Shown here in pieces: positions 14,101 through 29,100 of a stretch of DNA of 64,000 bases. Under the pieces are notes generated by a model. It was given only the letters and a program-made list of their open reading frames with translations, was not told the origin of the DNA and made no database searches. Position numbers and translations under genes: made by a program. The stretch comes from Datnioides undecimradiatus (taxonomy: Eukaryota; Chordata; Actinopteri; Lobotiformes; Datnioididae), in NCBI GenBank assembly GCA_008933995.1, contig WARS01000645.1:992001-1056000 (forward strand), given 5' to 3'. The number at the start of each line of letters is the position of its first letter. The stretch's first letter is position 1.

Positions 14101-17100
14101 TTGTTGATGGTGCATGTAGTTTACCTTGGAGCTGTGTCTAATGGGGGAACTTGGTAGAGAATGCACAAAGCCTTGCAGCAGGATCCACATGCTCAGAAAC
14201 AGTTCTGCCTGTAATAGCCTTAGAGACGTGAGAGGCCAAGGAAGAGCGCCTGGGGAGAGTGATGCAAAAATACACACCAATACATGCTGAAAATATATAT
14301 TCTAATTGACTGCACTGAGTAGGTTTATCTACAGTGGAATATGTTAGCAGAGAAACTAATTGAAAAAAATCTGCCATGCTTCGAGCTGCTGTGAAGTTAC
14401 CATAACATAGATACATACAAAACTGTATTACATGGTTTTGTTTGTACTGTACATCAGCAAAAAAACAAACTTGTTTGCATACATTTTTTCTGGATTATTC
14501 AAAGGAAATGTTTCTGGCAGTCTAAATAAAAATAAAACCAAACCATCTAAATTGATATTTGCCAATATAGAAATGTTTTGACCTGTAACAGCAGCTGAAG
14601 CACAAGTGTAATTAATATTATTAAATTTAGGGTGGCTCTGCAACCCCATCTGGGTGTCACAACATTTTTGGTACAGTGACACTTCCAGTTCACATTACAA
14701 GTCCATATTATGCCTTTAATAAATACTGCATGGTAGTTTTTGTGTTTGGATTTGTTTCTCTCAGGTTAATTTACATATTTCCAGAAAATGTATAAAGTTT
14801 CTTATCCTAAGATAGACAACTTTATTTTCTCTGAAAAAATTTACTCCTCATGACACTCAGTTGTATGCAGAGACATGCAACTGGGCATACCTGCAAAGCT
14901 TCATTCAAGCGATATAAATTGTGAAAATCAATTGTTTTGTATTTCCTTGTATTTTTCATTAATAGTGGTCCAGAAGGCTGTAGGTAAACATGAAACATGA
15001 AGGTGACAGTTTATTTGGTACACTTAACCAAACCTGTTGTGATTTTATACAGCAGTTTACACACTATTTATACACTGAAATCAACACCTCTATATGGACG
15101 ATATTGCCATAATGGCAGGTTTGTTATATTAGAATGTTTTAGTTTAAGTTACATGTACCTAATAATATGGCGAACTGAGTATACATATGGTAACAACTAC
15201 GACCTTGTGAGTAATACATATGATAACAACATAGCATTTTTAAAGGCTGTCGGCGCTAATAATAAAACTATATTATGTAATGACCCTCACTGGATCTACC
15301 TGAATGTGTCATTGCTTGAACCTATGCAGAATTTCTGTGGGTCACTCAATGAATATCACTTCATACATCAGTGTGATACAGTAAAATGTAGTCATTTGAT
15401 CCCTCCAGTAATCCTTTCATCAGTGTTGGTGTGTGAATGTCAGAAAAACCTGCAGACAGCAGCCGAGCACATACACATTTCATACACACACACAAATACA
15501 CACACAATCAATGCAGGCTCATGACAATGCTGATGGGTAAATGCACTGGTTTCCCACAGGGCCACCGGGGGCCAGAAGGCTTTAATTGGGAAGACCAGAT
15601 TCTGCTCCCTTTCTCTTCTTCTTCTTCACCCTCGCCTGCCCATGATAATACTGTTTGCATATTAATACTCCACCATGTCACTCACTCAGTCTCACAGTCA
15701 GTCAGCGGGCCAGCAGGCAGTTGGGTGGCGGGGGGGCATTCAACAGCCAAATGGGTTTTTTCCGTCTACCAATGAAACATGGTTGATTATTGGCTTCCTC
15801 AGCTGCTGCCTCTTCCTTGTTCTGCTTTCTTCGTGAACTGGACATAAAATGGGTTTTATAGAAAACAAAATATGTCAAAAGTCAAAATGATGGATTCCTT
15901 TCACAGGGTTGTCATTTCAAACTTGAAGCAAAAACATTTTCCTTCTAATTATCAACTAAGTACACACTAGCTGAACTTTGTGTATTGTAATCAAAGTGGT
16001 AACTTGTTGTTTTTTTAAGTGCTATAAAAGTACTTTTTTGACCTGGGTTAGTTTTTGTTTCTCTAGAATTTGTATATTACTTTTCTTAAGAGATAAATTA
16101 TCAGAACCGCTACATATTCCTACATCTTCCATTAACTTGAATGTTAATACTGGACAGAAATAAAAGGTTTCAGTATTTCTCTCTCTGTTTTTCTGTTTCC
16201 CCTCAACCTTTTCACATAGCTGGTGGCTGGCAGTGTGGTGATGGCTTTTGAGGAAGTGTGTCCTGATCGCATTGACCTCATCCATAAGAACTACAGAAAG
16301 CTGTGTAACCTGTTGGTGGATGTGGAGGAGTGGGGCCAGGTGGTCATCATCTCCATGCTGACACGTTATGCCAGGACGCAGTTCACCAGTCCCTGGAAAG
16401 AGGTGAGGCCATCATCACCTTAAAGACCAGAACCAGTGGGGATCCAGATCCATAAAGTGGCGATTCAGCAGATCCAATGTTCTCCTAAAGCTGTAATATT
16501 GTGGTTTTTGTGTTTCAGGGTGCCGTTTTTGATGAAAATAATGAGAAAGCCTTCTATGACTCTGACTCTGAGGAGAAAAAGCAGCAGACGGAGGCCAAAC
16601 CCTACATCATGGATCCAGATCACAGACTGCTGCTCAGGAACACCAAACCTCTACTGCAGAGCAGGAACACTGCTGTGAGTTAGCAGGACAGCATAGACTT
16701 ACACTGTACAGTATATTCAAGCCTTAGAATCATCACACACCTGAAATAAAGATGATTGAAACATATTGTTAAAAGTGTGGTAAAGTGTATGGAGTTTAAA
16801 TGCTTTTTAACCTGTTAAGAGCTATCGATCAAGGCGTCTGAGTGCAGCCCCTGCTCGTATCTCTCCACTGACTAAAAAATAAGAGTTATACATAAATTAG
16901 TTCTGCTGGAGCCCTGGATGGACGTACACGCACTTTCAGACACACTTTCCGGCAGTAAAACATTTCTTTACACAAATATAGCACAAGCACACACAGCTGA
17001 GCACAAAGATGTGAGCACACACTCACACACATACCTGCCATAGTGCACTCACTCCCCAAGGGAAAAAAAAGATAAAAAAACATAGTGAGTACAGATCTCC

Positions 17101-20100
17101 ATCACCCAGGAGCCTCAAGGTCTCTGTCGCTGTGTAACAGCGGGAGGAAAAATGCTCCCAAATGAAAGTGTTGATTAAAATGTGACATGCTGTGTCTTTT
17201 ACTCGCGACAACACAGTGACATCCTCTATCTTCATAGACGCCTGAAACCCTTTCATTCTGCCTGCAACGATGGACACACGTCCAGCTGCTATTTAAAGCT
17301 CAGCTGAAAAATTACCTCTATAGAGTCATGTCATGAGTGCCTTCGTAGCTCCCTAAGAGATGCATGTAAAGGATTTAATTTTAGCCTGGGTAGGCAGATG
17401 GCAAAGTAATATACTGTAGATGTTGTAGTTGGAATAATACTACTAGCTCTTGAAAGTTTCAAAGTACTTGTCGGAGTGATGAAAAACATTGAATTGTGGA
17501 AAAGTAACATGTAGAAAACATGAAAAATTCTTTTATTGCTGAAAAGATGTTTTATGGATTGAAGAGTACAAATGTTTTTAAAGCCTAATTTCTGACCCTT
17601 TATTTGTGTGTTTTAGGTTGTGATGTCTGTCGCTCAGCTGTACTGGCATTTGGCACCTAAACATGAAGTCAGTATTGTCACCAAGTCACTGGTTCGACTA
17701 CTAAGAAGCCATAGGTAACGCAAAAAAAAAAAAAAGCTGGATTTTGCTTTTTGCTTCCTTCTTGGTCTTGATGTCTGAATATGTTATTTTCTCTTGTGCA
17801 GAGAGGTGCAGTACATTGTGCTTCAGAACATAGCCACCATGTCCATTCAGAGAAAGGTAAGTCTCATTTAGAACAGCAGAACAGTGACGCTGTCTTGCAT
17901 TGACGCAGGCTGTTAAATAACATGAACTGTCTTCAAACGAACAGGGGATGTTTGAGCCCTTCATGAAGAGCTTCTATGTGAGATCCACAGATGCCACACA
18001 TATCAAAACACTTAAGGTAAAGTACCAGTGTATTTTATGCATTATTTTTATACTGCACCACAATATGAGTTCAAATAACGGGTAGATAAGATTTAGAGCC
18101 TCAGAAATGATGCAGGAGTGGGTGAATATTTCAAGATTGTTGGTGGTTTGATAAAATGCTCAAATTATATTAACGGTGAGGCTACACAAAGACTCAGAGA
18201 CAACAAGAGCTACTTTTATGAACATTTGACTGCAGATTAAAAAACAAGTTCTCACATTCAGGGCGATGCTAAAGTTAAACGACATCCACATATTTAAGTT
18301 AAAAATAGAAATTATGCTCGGTATTTTGTCTCTTTAACACAAAAATCCAAAATTTTATCCACATATTCTCTTGTACTTTTCAACTACTACTGATGTTTTC
18401 TACATATTTACAGATTTGAAATTCTCACACAGTTTTTTACTTGAGGCCATAATTCAACTATCCTCTCCCTTGTGATTTTTCCAGTTGGAGATCCTGACCA
18501 ACCTGGCCAACGAAGCCAACATCTCCACTATTCTGAGAGAATTTCAGGTTTGTTCTGTTTCTCAATGATGTCAACATCAACAGTTAAGTTACGGGCTAAT
18601 ATCTACATTAAAATAACGCTTCATAGTGGCTTTCAAATAGATTTTTCTCTTCACTTCTTGCCATTGTCTCTTTTCAGACCTACGTCAAGAGTCAGGACAA
18701 GGCATTTGCAGCTGCAACCATTCAGGCCATTGGCAGGTGTGCAACCAACATCTCTGAGGTGACAGACACTTGCCTCAACGGTCTGGTGCTGCTTCTTTCC
18801 AACAGAGACGGTAAAATGCCCTCACTAACAGATAACTGGCATGCCATAGACTGTGTACCTTCATCAGGACAGTACAGTGCTGTGACTGTCTGGTTTTGTG
18901 AGAACTTGCTGAATTGTCTTTGCAGAAACTGTGGTGGCTGAGAGTGTGGTGGTGATCAAGAAGTTGCTTCAGACTCAGCCCACCCAGCACAGTGAGATCA
19001 TCAAACACATGGCCAAGCTGTTCGACAACATCACTGTACGCTTTATCATTATTTTTGCAGTTAATCCATTTGTATTTGTTCAATGTAAAAGACACAAAAG
19101 AAATTAAAATAGCAATATGAGGACATTTATGCCAGAACTCAGAGTAACTCCCGCTCTTTCTCTTTGATTTGTCCCCTCAACTTCCAGGTCCCCATGGCCC
19201 GAGCCAGCATCCTGTGGCTGATGGGAGAGTACTGCGAGAGGGTGCCAAAAATTGCACCTGATGTTCTTCGTAAGATGGCAAAGACTTTCACAGCAGAGGA
19301 GGACATTGTGAAGCTGCAGACTGTCAACCTGGCAGCCAAACTCTACCTTACCAACTCCAAGCAGGTACAAAATAACATAAAAGAAGACTCGAGACATTTA
19401 TTGTGTTGAAAATAAACATGAGGCAAATATGGATAAATGTCCCTGATGTCTAAAAATCAGCATGCACATGGTTTAATAATTAAAAAAGAGACATGTTATG
19501 TGCCTGTTATCTACATCTGGGGCCTTGAATTATTCTTTTAAGTTTTTTATTTCACAAGACACAGCTTTGTTGTGCAACAATCAAACAGTTCTGGACATCG
19601 GAGCTAAACGCTCAGTTTAAATACAGAGCTATGAATAGGGCAGATTCAATGTAATGGAGCATCTCCTAGCACAGCTTGGTGTCTACAGGCCCATTCAGTT
19701 AGATGGGGTGATTTTGGCCTCTGAGCTGAGTTTATGAGCCCAGACGCTGACTCCTCAAACGAGCACATCATTACACCTCCTGCTCCTCGTAATGTGTCGG
19801 CGAGGAAAGAGAAAGGAGGGAGGAGGGAGAGACAAAGACAGTGCAGAAAAGGATTTGGGTTCTAATGCTTGCTTCAGGCAGCAGTAATTTTTGTTTTTAT
19901 GCCTTCTTTAATAATGTATGTCAGTGCTCTTTCTCCTTGTTTTGGGCCAGAGGACAAGTGTTTTACTTATTCAGGTTGAAATAAGAACCAAAATATTGGG
20001 AAGAGGAGACAAAAGGGGTTGAATGAGATGTCGGGCAGTTGTTAATGGCCATTTTTGCTCCGTGCGGTTTGAAAGTATGTTTGCCTTATTGCTAAATTCA

Positions 20101-23100
20101 AGTTTGGGTTTATTTATTTATTTGTTTTTAAAGGTTCAACATTCAACGTCTTATTTTTTTCTTGCCAATATTTTAAATTACAAAATTGATGCCACTGTCA
20201 CATATCTGCTTTAAGTAAAGAGCCGGAGCTAAGGGGCGGCTATCTTAGCTTAGTATTAAAACAAAAGATGGATGACATGCTTTATCCAAGGACCCTCCAC
20301 AGCTCTATAATTACCGTATTATATCTTGTTTGTTTACTCCAAACACAAACGCTACTGTACAACTGACAAGTTGTGCTTTTTTTGGGGGGGAATCAGGGGC
20401 TGTGGTTTCTGTATTTCTTGGCAAACGACTGAAGCCATTGACTTCAAGATTTTGGGTCCATACTTGCCGTACAGGCACAAGCATTTTAGTGATCTTGTCT
20501 TGGCAAGAAAACAAGATAGCGCATTACCTTAAAATGTTGATCTACTCCTATTTGCAGATTTTTCTTCTCCTAAATCAGTTTCATAAAGATCCTTCACACC
20601 ACCAACCTCCCAAATGCTTGCCTTTATCCTTTCATGCTCTCTGACATGTCATCCTACTTTTCTCTACCATCTCTTTACTTCCTTCAGACCAAGCTACTGA
20701 CCCAGTACATCCTTAACCTCGGCAAATACGACCAGAACTATGATATCAGAGACCGAACACGCTTCATAAGACAGCTGATAGTGCCCAACGAGAAGAGCGG
20801 CACCCTCAACAAGTATGCTCGACGCATCCTGCTGGCCCCCAAACCAGCACCGGTGCTCGAGTCTGCCTTCAAAGGTACTTCATACATTTCTAATATCAAC
20901 CTATTATTCTTATTTTGAAACATATTAAATCCTCTAAATCGGTCGAAGGTTTTAGATTAAATACCATTCCTCTCCGGTAATTCATCTTATTTCTCATCTA
21001 GTGGCTCTATTTGAAGAAGTATGCAAAGCTGATTCAGGTGGTGTTTTATTATTCTGGTGTGCCTGTCTCTCTGAAGGGCAGTTAGGTCAGACCCCCTTTA
21101 CCTTGGACTAATGAGATGGGTAAATAATTGAGCTAATGCTAACCTTTTTCAGACACTCGGAGGAGAAAAAAAATCTCCCTCATTTAGCTGTCTCTTCTCT
21201 CTCTCTCCCTCCTTGACAAAAGGGACAGAAACTGCCTCCTACAACATTAAAATTCAGAGGCAGTTTGCACCTACTGGATGTTTATGGAAAGCGTTAACCA
21301 CCCCTGTCATTCTTAATATCCACAAGTGAAGTCTTTTTTTCTCTTTTTGTTAGCAAAGCACAGTTTTTAGAGCATACCTCCCAAGGCACAGACACTGATT
21401 ATCTTCTTGTGGGGGAGAGAATTTGTGCATGTGTGCACTCAAAAACAGAGACCTGGTATTAAGGTTACCTGGAGCTTATGTTGAAAGTTTCTAAAAGCAT
21501 ATACAGTGACAGTTGAGCCACAAACTCCCTCATAAACGACTGACTGAGGTGACTTTGAACCGCCCTGTATCTGTTTTACCAAAGAAATTCTTAAACACTC
21601 ACTACATTTGCTTTATTTCTGCTGTTGTTTGCTCCTCGCATTACTGTAGTTGCAGTGATGGAGGAAGTATTCATATCCTTTACTAAAGTAACAATACTCT
21701 TCATTGCCATGCTTGTCAGAGAAAAGTATGTCAAGTAAAGTATGTGAGTATAATCCGGAAAACACACAGAAAGTATCTAAAGTAAAAGTAAACAATGAAG
21801 AAAATGTCACAGTGATTGTTCAACTATAATATATTATATAATTAGACTGCTATGGCTCAGGGATTGATGTGAAAGTAGGATTTTACAGTTGTAGTTTTTG
21901 AAGGTGGAGCATTCTATATACAACTGTTGTGTATAGGACTGCAACTAATGAATATTCTTTTTATAAATCGATTGAATTTGTAGTTTATGTTTAAGCAGAG
22001 CTCAAATAACACCTCAACAATGTTTGCATTGTCCAACCAATAGTCCAAATTTGAAATTATTAAGCATAATTGAAAGCAAGAACAGCAATTCAGTTTCTCT
22101 TTTCTTAACTTTTAGACCGAGACCGTTTCCAGCTGGGCACTCTCTCCCACAGCCTAAATATCAAAGCTACTGGATACCAGGAGCTCTCAGACTGGCCAGC
22201 TGTTGCTCCTGACCAGTCTGTGAGGAACGTGGAGGTCATTGAGCCAGTAAGGAGTCAACCTTTATTACACACTCCTCATTATAGTCTTAATTTGTATGTG
22301 TCTAATTCTAGCCCAAAACTGTCCGTCTCTTCATTTTCAATGTCTCTGTCAGACACAATGAGACATTGGTCACTCTGTAAACATGAATGAGATGGTTTGG
22401 TGTGCTAAAAATTTAGCAACATTTTAGATAAGCGGTATGTCATTTACTTTACCTCTTGTTTGAAGAGTTTTCTCAACAGTTTATATCTTTCTTATATTAT
22501 TCTGATGTTTTAGCGACTGAGCTTAGTAGATGAAATGATTTATAGACAAATCAATAATGAAATAGTCGGTAGTTGCACCCCTAGTGGTATAATAATTTAG
22601 TATAGGTCAAATTAAAGTGCTGTTTGCTCTAAGCAGGAACCTCTCGTTAGGCTGCTTAACTTTTATATATATGTTATGTTATATATGTGTTATGTTATAT
22701 ATATATATATATATGTTATATAAAAATAAATATTTTAATTAATTCAAAGTTAAAAATAACATGTTAGATAATTAGCATCACACTTCAAAAGGCTCATTAG
22801 TCACTGTGTATAAACATAACATTAGAGGTCATGACCGTCATCACTAACAAGCACTTATTCAGCACAACTTATAATTAACGTATAATTGCTCATTATTGTC
22901 ATGTTATGTCTTTATCTTGGTATTTCTGTCTATAATTATCTAATTGTGAGCGGAACAAAACCAACAATGAACTGATTCTGTTTGTCCAAATCCTGATCAT
23001 ATATAGCCTGTATGCCTTCGCTTGTGAGTACCTTTTACAAGTATGTTCAGGCATGCATGTTTTTGAGGCAATTACTAAGCCTTTTTTAAAAATGCAACAA

Positions 23101-26100
23101 ATTTGTCACTAACTAAACAGTCTTTTTTTATGTTTGTAAGAATAACAAAATAACAGAAATAGAATAACAGCAGCCTTATCTTAAAGGCAAATTATGAAAT
23201 AAATAAATAAAGAAAAAAGCTGAAATAAGCAAATGAAGTGACAATAAAATGCTTACAGTACATGGATGGATTGTTGGATGAATAATCATAATTTGATTTA
23301 AGTCATGATTAAAGCATTTGATTTTAAAGAAGTGAGAGTTGGAGCATAGATATTTAAGAAGGACATTTACTCACCTCTGACATGATCGTCTTCTGGCCTT
23401 ATTTTGTGAGATGTATCTGTTTGTTTTGGAGACATTGAAATGCATTGTTTTGTTCCATTCAGCTGAAAGACAAGAACTTTTGGTTCCTTGTTATAAGTTA
23501 AAGAGCTAAAATTAAAGGGCTTTGTTTTGATTTGAGAGGTGTTATTGATTCTGCTTTATCACTGTTACTTTGTGGCAGCTAATGGGGATCCTAATAAAAC
23601 AATAAACAACAATATAACAGAGCTCAAGTGGCCTCAACAAAATCTCAACAAACTTAATTCTTTGTTTTACGCACTATTTGGATTCAGCTGAATAGATGTC
23701 AGATAACTTTGAAAATCTGTGTTCAATAAAGTAAATATTAATAAAAACTTACTTAATTCCAATGCATCTTATCAAACCTATGGAGAGGTATACACTGAGC
23801 TCTTCATAGACTGATGATGTCTGGATGCTTTGGTCTTTACACAGTGTGAATAGATACATATATAGTATATTTTTGATGACAGCGCTTTTGCAGAATGATT
23901 TGTGTTTGTCTCATTGACCTCCCATCTGATGATACCTTTAAATGTGATGTTTTAATAAATCAAAATCTGGCAATATACTTATGCCAAAAAATATGAATTT
24001 CAAATCTAATACGTTTTACCTCTACAGGTGAAAGAGTGGGCACCATTGGTTGGGAAGGCCAAGCAATCCAAATCTGATGACAAGTTCTACTCGGACGATG
24101 AAGACGAGAAAGAAGAGGAGGGATCTGAGAGCAGTGGCAGTGAAGACAGCAGCAACAGCAGCAGCAGTAGCAGCAGCAGTGGTGAAGGTTTGTTTCTGTC
24201 AGTGTTTGAGGGTGTGTGTATTTTTGTATATTTTCATCCTTTAGGTAGTGACAAAATGTAGCGGTGGTGCTTCAGTCCTGGCAACTGTGGTTTTGAGGCA
24301 GGAAACAGTCACTGAGTTGCTACTTTGTCAGGCCAACAACAAGGACTAGTAGATATGCTTACAATGCATCCAAAGAAAGTCTTTTAAGAAGACGTCTTTT
24401 CTATCATGCCATTTGCATTTATGATCTGATTTTATGCGGCACACAGCACTTGTAGTTTTCCCAGTCAACAACAAAACACATTGATGTTACTAGGCATGCT
24501 GAGGAGCTGACGGTGATGCTTAAAAAACTGCTGAAAAATGATCTTGTCTTTTTCAGAAACATTTTGATATACAATTCTAACTCTGATGACGTAAAAATGT
24601 TGGTTCCCCTTGACTGCCCAGAAGTAAGCGCCAACCTGCTTTTCCTCCATGGAATGCCTTTAAAGTGATGCAGTAGAAAATGTTGGGCTTGAATTATTAG
24701 GGATGAATACAGAGTTGATATGAGCGAACAGTTGACAGTGAGGCTGATATCAAGTAAATCTACAAACAGTAATGCTGGGTTACTTTCCTCATTTCCTGGG
24801 GATTCCACGTGCATGTGAACTGGATTTGAGTTCTCAAAAGCATGAGGATTATGACTTTAATTCATCAGGTTTATGTGGCATGTGTATACTATATGTGTGT
24901 GTACAGAGTCGGGCAGTGACAGTGAGGAGGAAAGCAGTGAGGAGTCAGAAAAAAGTGACTCCAGTGACTCAGGAAAGAGTTCCAGTGGTTCGGAAAAGAG
25001 CTCCAGTGAATCGGAGTCAGAACAAAAAAAGAAGAAAAAGACCAAGAGGGCACCACAGAAGATAAGCAAGTCAACTGCTGCCGACAGGTACAGTGAAATT
25101 CCTCCCGTCTGTGAGACTCTGAAAGCATCATTTTTCTTCCCTGTGAATTTGCTGTGTCCAGATGTTACCCGTTTCTTTCTCTTTACCTTTTTCTCGCGTA
25201 GCTAATTAGACAGGTGTGTGTCTGTGAGTGGCACCAGAGTCATAGTCAACAACAAATGTGATCAGTGCTCTGCTGCATCAATAAGCTCCAGCTCCCATCT
25301 GTTCACAACTTCAGCCATTTTTATCATCTATGTGACAACCCACCTGCTGGCATCACACTTCCTTCTGTTCAGTTTGATCCTTTCTTCCCCAGACCCACAA
25401 ACATTCATACTTCAGCCAGTGAATTTGTCAGGAGAAACGCTGATCCTCATACTTGTTAGATATTTGTTTTTGCACCAACAGCATAGATAAATAAGTTTTT
25501 AAGAAGATGAAGAAAATCATCCCAGAACAAGATGCAGGACATCCTAAATAGTTATGAGTAAAAAACACGGATGAAAAAGAATTAGGTGCACACTCGCCCT
25601 AAACAGGGAAAAAGATGAGGTTTATTCCAACATCTTTGGGCTGATGCCATCATTGTGCCTGAGTAGAGCCTGAACAATTCTAGAGCACTGCGGCAATTCA
25701 TATTTGTCTTTCATTTGTTTTCTTGGGTTTTTGTTTTTTGGTTTTTTTGTGTGTTGTTTTTTTTTTTTTTTTTGACAAATTATATTTTTCTCATCTTAGT
25801 GAATGCACTGCTGTCAACAGCACGGTTTAGCTAAGAGAATAAACAACAACAGTAATAATATATTTATATGAGCATAATAATAAAAATAATAATAGTAATA
25901 ATAATAATAACAATAACAGTAATAGAAGGAGTAGGAGTAGGAGTAGTAGTATATTCAAAAACCTGGATCATGTGTTTACATGTTATGGTGTCTGACCGGG
26001 TAACATATACACATTTCTCACAACCAGGACAGGTCTTATCAAGTTGTCTAAAGTCAGGAAATGTCGTTTACATGAGCGAAACATAACATGGATATTCCAA

Positions 26101-29100
26101 ATACATGGTCCTAAGAAGAACGCTAGAGTTCATGTGTAAACCCCCTTAATGTTGAGTCATCTGGGAGACAATAAACGATGAACAACCAAAGCTCAGTCAA
26201 CAGATTCTGGAGCCAAATTCACATTTCCAGACAGGAGAGCAAACAATAACATCATCCCAACTTTCATGATGGAGGTAACAAAATAATTTGTGAGCCATGC
26301 AGACCTATTGTACAGTGTGAACACCTTCTCTCTCCCCATCTTACATACACACACACACACACGCAGACACACACACACAGACATCAGGCTGGCAGAGCTG
26401 CTGGAATATCGTTAGTGTGAGTTCCATTAACAAGCTAATCAAGGAGAATTTCCCTTCAGTAGCGTAACCCACATTTACATGGCTAATGGATAATGACTTT
26501 TGATTGGTCATTTAGTGGCCTGGTGTTACCAATGAATGAGATTTGAGTCATTACTACTGAATATGCTCACGTACACTCTCTTACACACTGGCAAATTTAG
26601 TTTCTTATGCACTCTACTTCATTTCCTCACAGACACACAAACTCACACAGAATGTACCTGATTTCGCTGTGTGACAGGCCGGCGGCTGACCCTGTTCTCT
26701 CCATTAGAGAGAATAATTAGAGCAACTCACCCCAGTGCTCAAACACACACAAACACGCACACACACACATACACACAGTAATTAGAGCAGCTCACCCCAG
26801 TGCTTCCACAACAAACACAGCATAATGCCCTCATTATGGCCCAGTCATTTCAGGCAGGGCCTAATCAGGCCCACAGTGATTTATATCACTTTTTCCTGTT
26901 CGCAGCAAATGAAATCTGTAGGCCAAATTAATACTGGCTTTTCATCATCGCCCAAGTTAAAAAGCCAGTTACCGTCACAATTCCCCTCATTAATTTAACG
27001 GCTGAAAATCCCAGGCAGGCGGAGTAAACACTCATTATCGGGACAAATTGAAGAGGGACAGAGCAAGTGAAAGAGAGAGGAGAAAGATGGAAAAAATCTT
27101 TTTGAGTGAATTAACTCCACAAACAAAAACAGATTGATCGTTGTTGTTCTGACAGGCCCAAGCTTAAATTTTCATGTTTGGATGGAAATGAGAAATAAAA
27201 AGATTGTGCCAAGTTTGCCTCCCCGGCTGTTTTCAAGACTATTTGTTGAAATAATATAATGGAAGCTGGATTCTTTTTATGTAAATGTGATAAAACATGT
27301 TTCATTTAAAATCTCAACAAAGTAAGTAGACATTCTTTTATCTACTACTACGATCAATACTATTACAAATATTGATGGCATGTCTGAGGTTAGTGTCTGC
27401 TGTTCTTGTGTGTTTCAGTGACTCAGATGAAAACGGTAATGGACCTGTAGCCCAAGCCAGCAGCTCATCACCTGAAAGCTCCTCTGGCTCAGAGACGGAT
27501 TCTGAGGACGACTCTGATTCAGACACAGCACCGAAGAAGAAGAAGAGTGATGTGAAGTCCAAACCCAAGGTGACACTGTGATTGATTTGGGTCCAGGAAG
27601 TTAATGTGGATATAGGATGAACAAATTGTTTACCTAAGTTGCAGAATTTCCACCATCTGAGAATGCACACATAGCAAGCTGCAGAACCTGTGAGCTACTA
27701 TTCAAATTCATCAGCTTTTCCCACTGTAATCTGCATTCCTCACAGTGTTTCTAGCTGTCTGTCCTTCTTTAGGATGCTGTCTGCGGTTGTTTTCAGGCTG
27801 TCAGTCATGTGACTCATAGGAGAATTTGTGACGTTTTCCCAAATTTTCATACAGGCACCTAAACCTGTTATTATTGAAAACATCTGGTATTTGATGTCAT
27901 TTACATTTTGATTTATCCAGATACTATTAATAGATACTATAACATATAATTATTTTAATGGCTGACTTTATGAGACAGCCCCAATACAGTTGACTGTAAT
28001 AATGCTAAAATACAGCATAATGAATAAGTATATTCTTATATGCAGCATAGATTTGGTTCCATTAAGATAATATTTTTGCAACATTTCCATTTCATGATAT
28101 TTTCCCGTGATCTGTGTTATTTCATGCCTTTAGGAATTTATTTATTCAAACTGTATAATGAGCTAAATCTTAAATGATATAGGTCGTTCCTATTAAGCAA
28201 AGCACTCAGCACAAAGAGTTCCTGGTCTCCATAATGGCCTTGAAGTGAGTCCTTTGAAGAGAAAAAGAAATACTGGCGTGAATTTCAGCTAATATATAAA
28301 AAGCTAGACATTAAAAAGAGACGGCTGATAATTTATATAGATCTTTGTAGCCGTGGCAACACACTGCAAGCAATTCTAGTTCATTATCTGGTTCTAGACA
28401 CAACAGATGTTGATTGTGAGCTGTTATCAAACATTTACTACTGTAGTACTTACCTAAGGCTTTTATATATGTCATACTGTAAAGTGTAGATTTGGATCAG
28501 TTTTAATCAGAATCAGATGTTTCTCCCTGATCCAAGATATTCTACAATTCCTAAAACATATCACTTTAAACCAAAGAAGAATATGGTGTTTTTGTAAACA
28601 GGATAATGGAGAAGCACCGTGCGCTCCCAGGGAATTGTTGTTCCCCAGGTACACATGTGGCGAGAGCGTCGAAATCACAATTTATATTGTGGGATATAAT
28701 TTTGCTCCTCTGTTATCAGCTTTGTTTTTTTCTCTTCTGGTCTTGCATACGTCCCCTTTTCAGCCCTCACCATCTTTTTCTTACCTGTTATGCTCATCAC
28801 ATTATTTCACCCTCCCGTTCCTTTTCTGCACTATGAAATTCTCATTTCATACAGTTTGTCATTTGGACATGGCCCATGAATTATGCATCCTTCTCTCTCC
28901 CTCTCTTTCTACACACCTCTCTCTTTCTCGCTCTTCCAGACCTCCATTTACTAACAAGGTTTCCGTCTCTATTACCACTACCAAGCGTCAGTCAGAGAAG
29001 ATCTGATAAGATACGGCCTCTAACTTTATTGTTTGTTTTCAGTCTCATTCCTCACTCCCTCCTGTGTCCTGTTGTTTTGTTTTTTTTCTTCCCGTCTGCT

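Larger units (their letters stand above)
11476..16219. other. intron 6 (4.7 kb) with enhancer-like block and MITE-like element
   Basis: No exon of another gene was found on either strand. It contains a purine-rich tract and enhancer-like island at about 13620-14060, a MITE-like repeat at about 15004-15185, and a GC-balanced patch at about 15540-15790. The long open frame at 14997-15524 starts inside the repeat and looks spurious. Confidence 0.6.

Noticed and set aside
14997-15524. 175-residue + strand open frame in intron 6
   Set aside because: Its start lies in an MITE-like repeat, its end in a CA-rich run, and it shows no domain or splice context.
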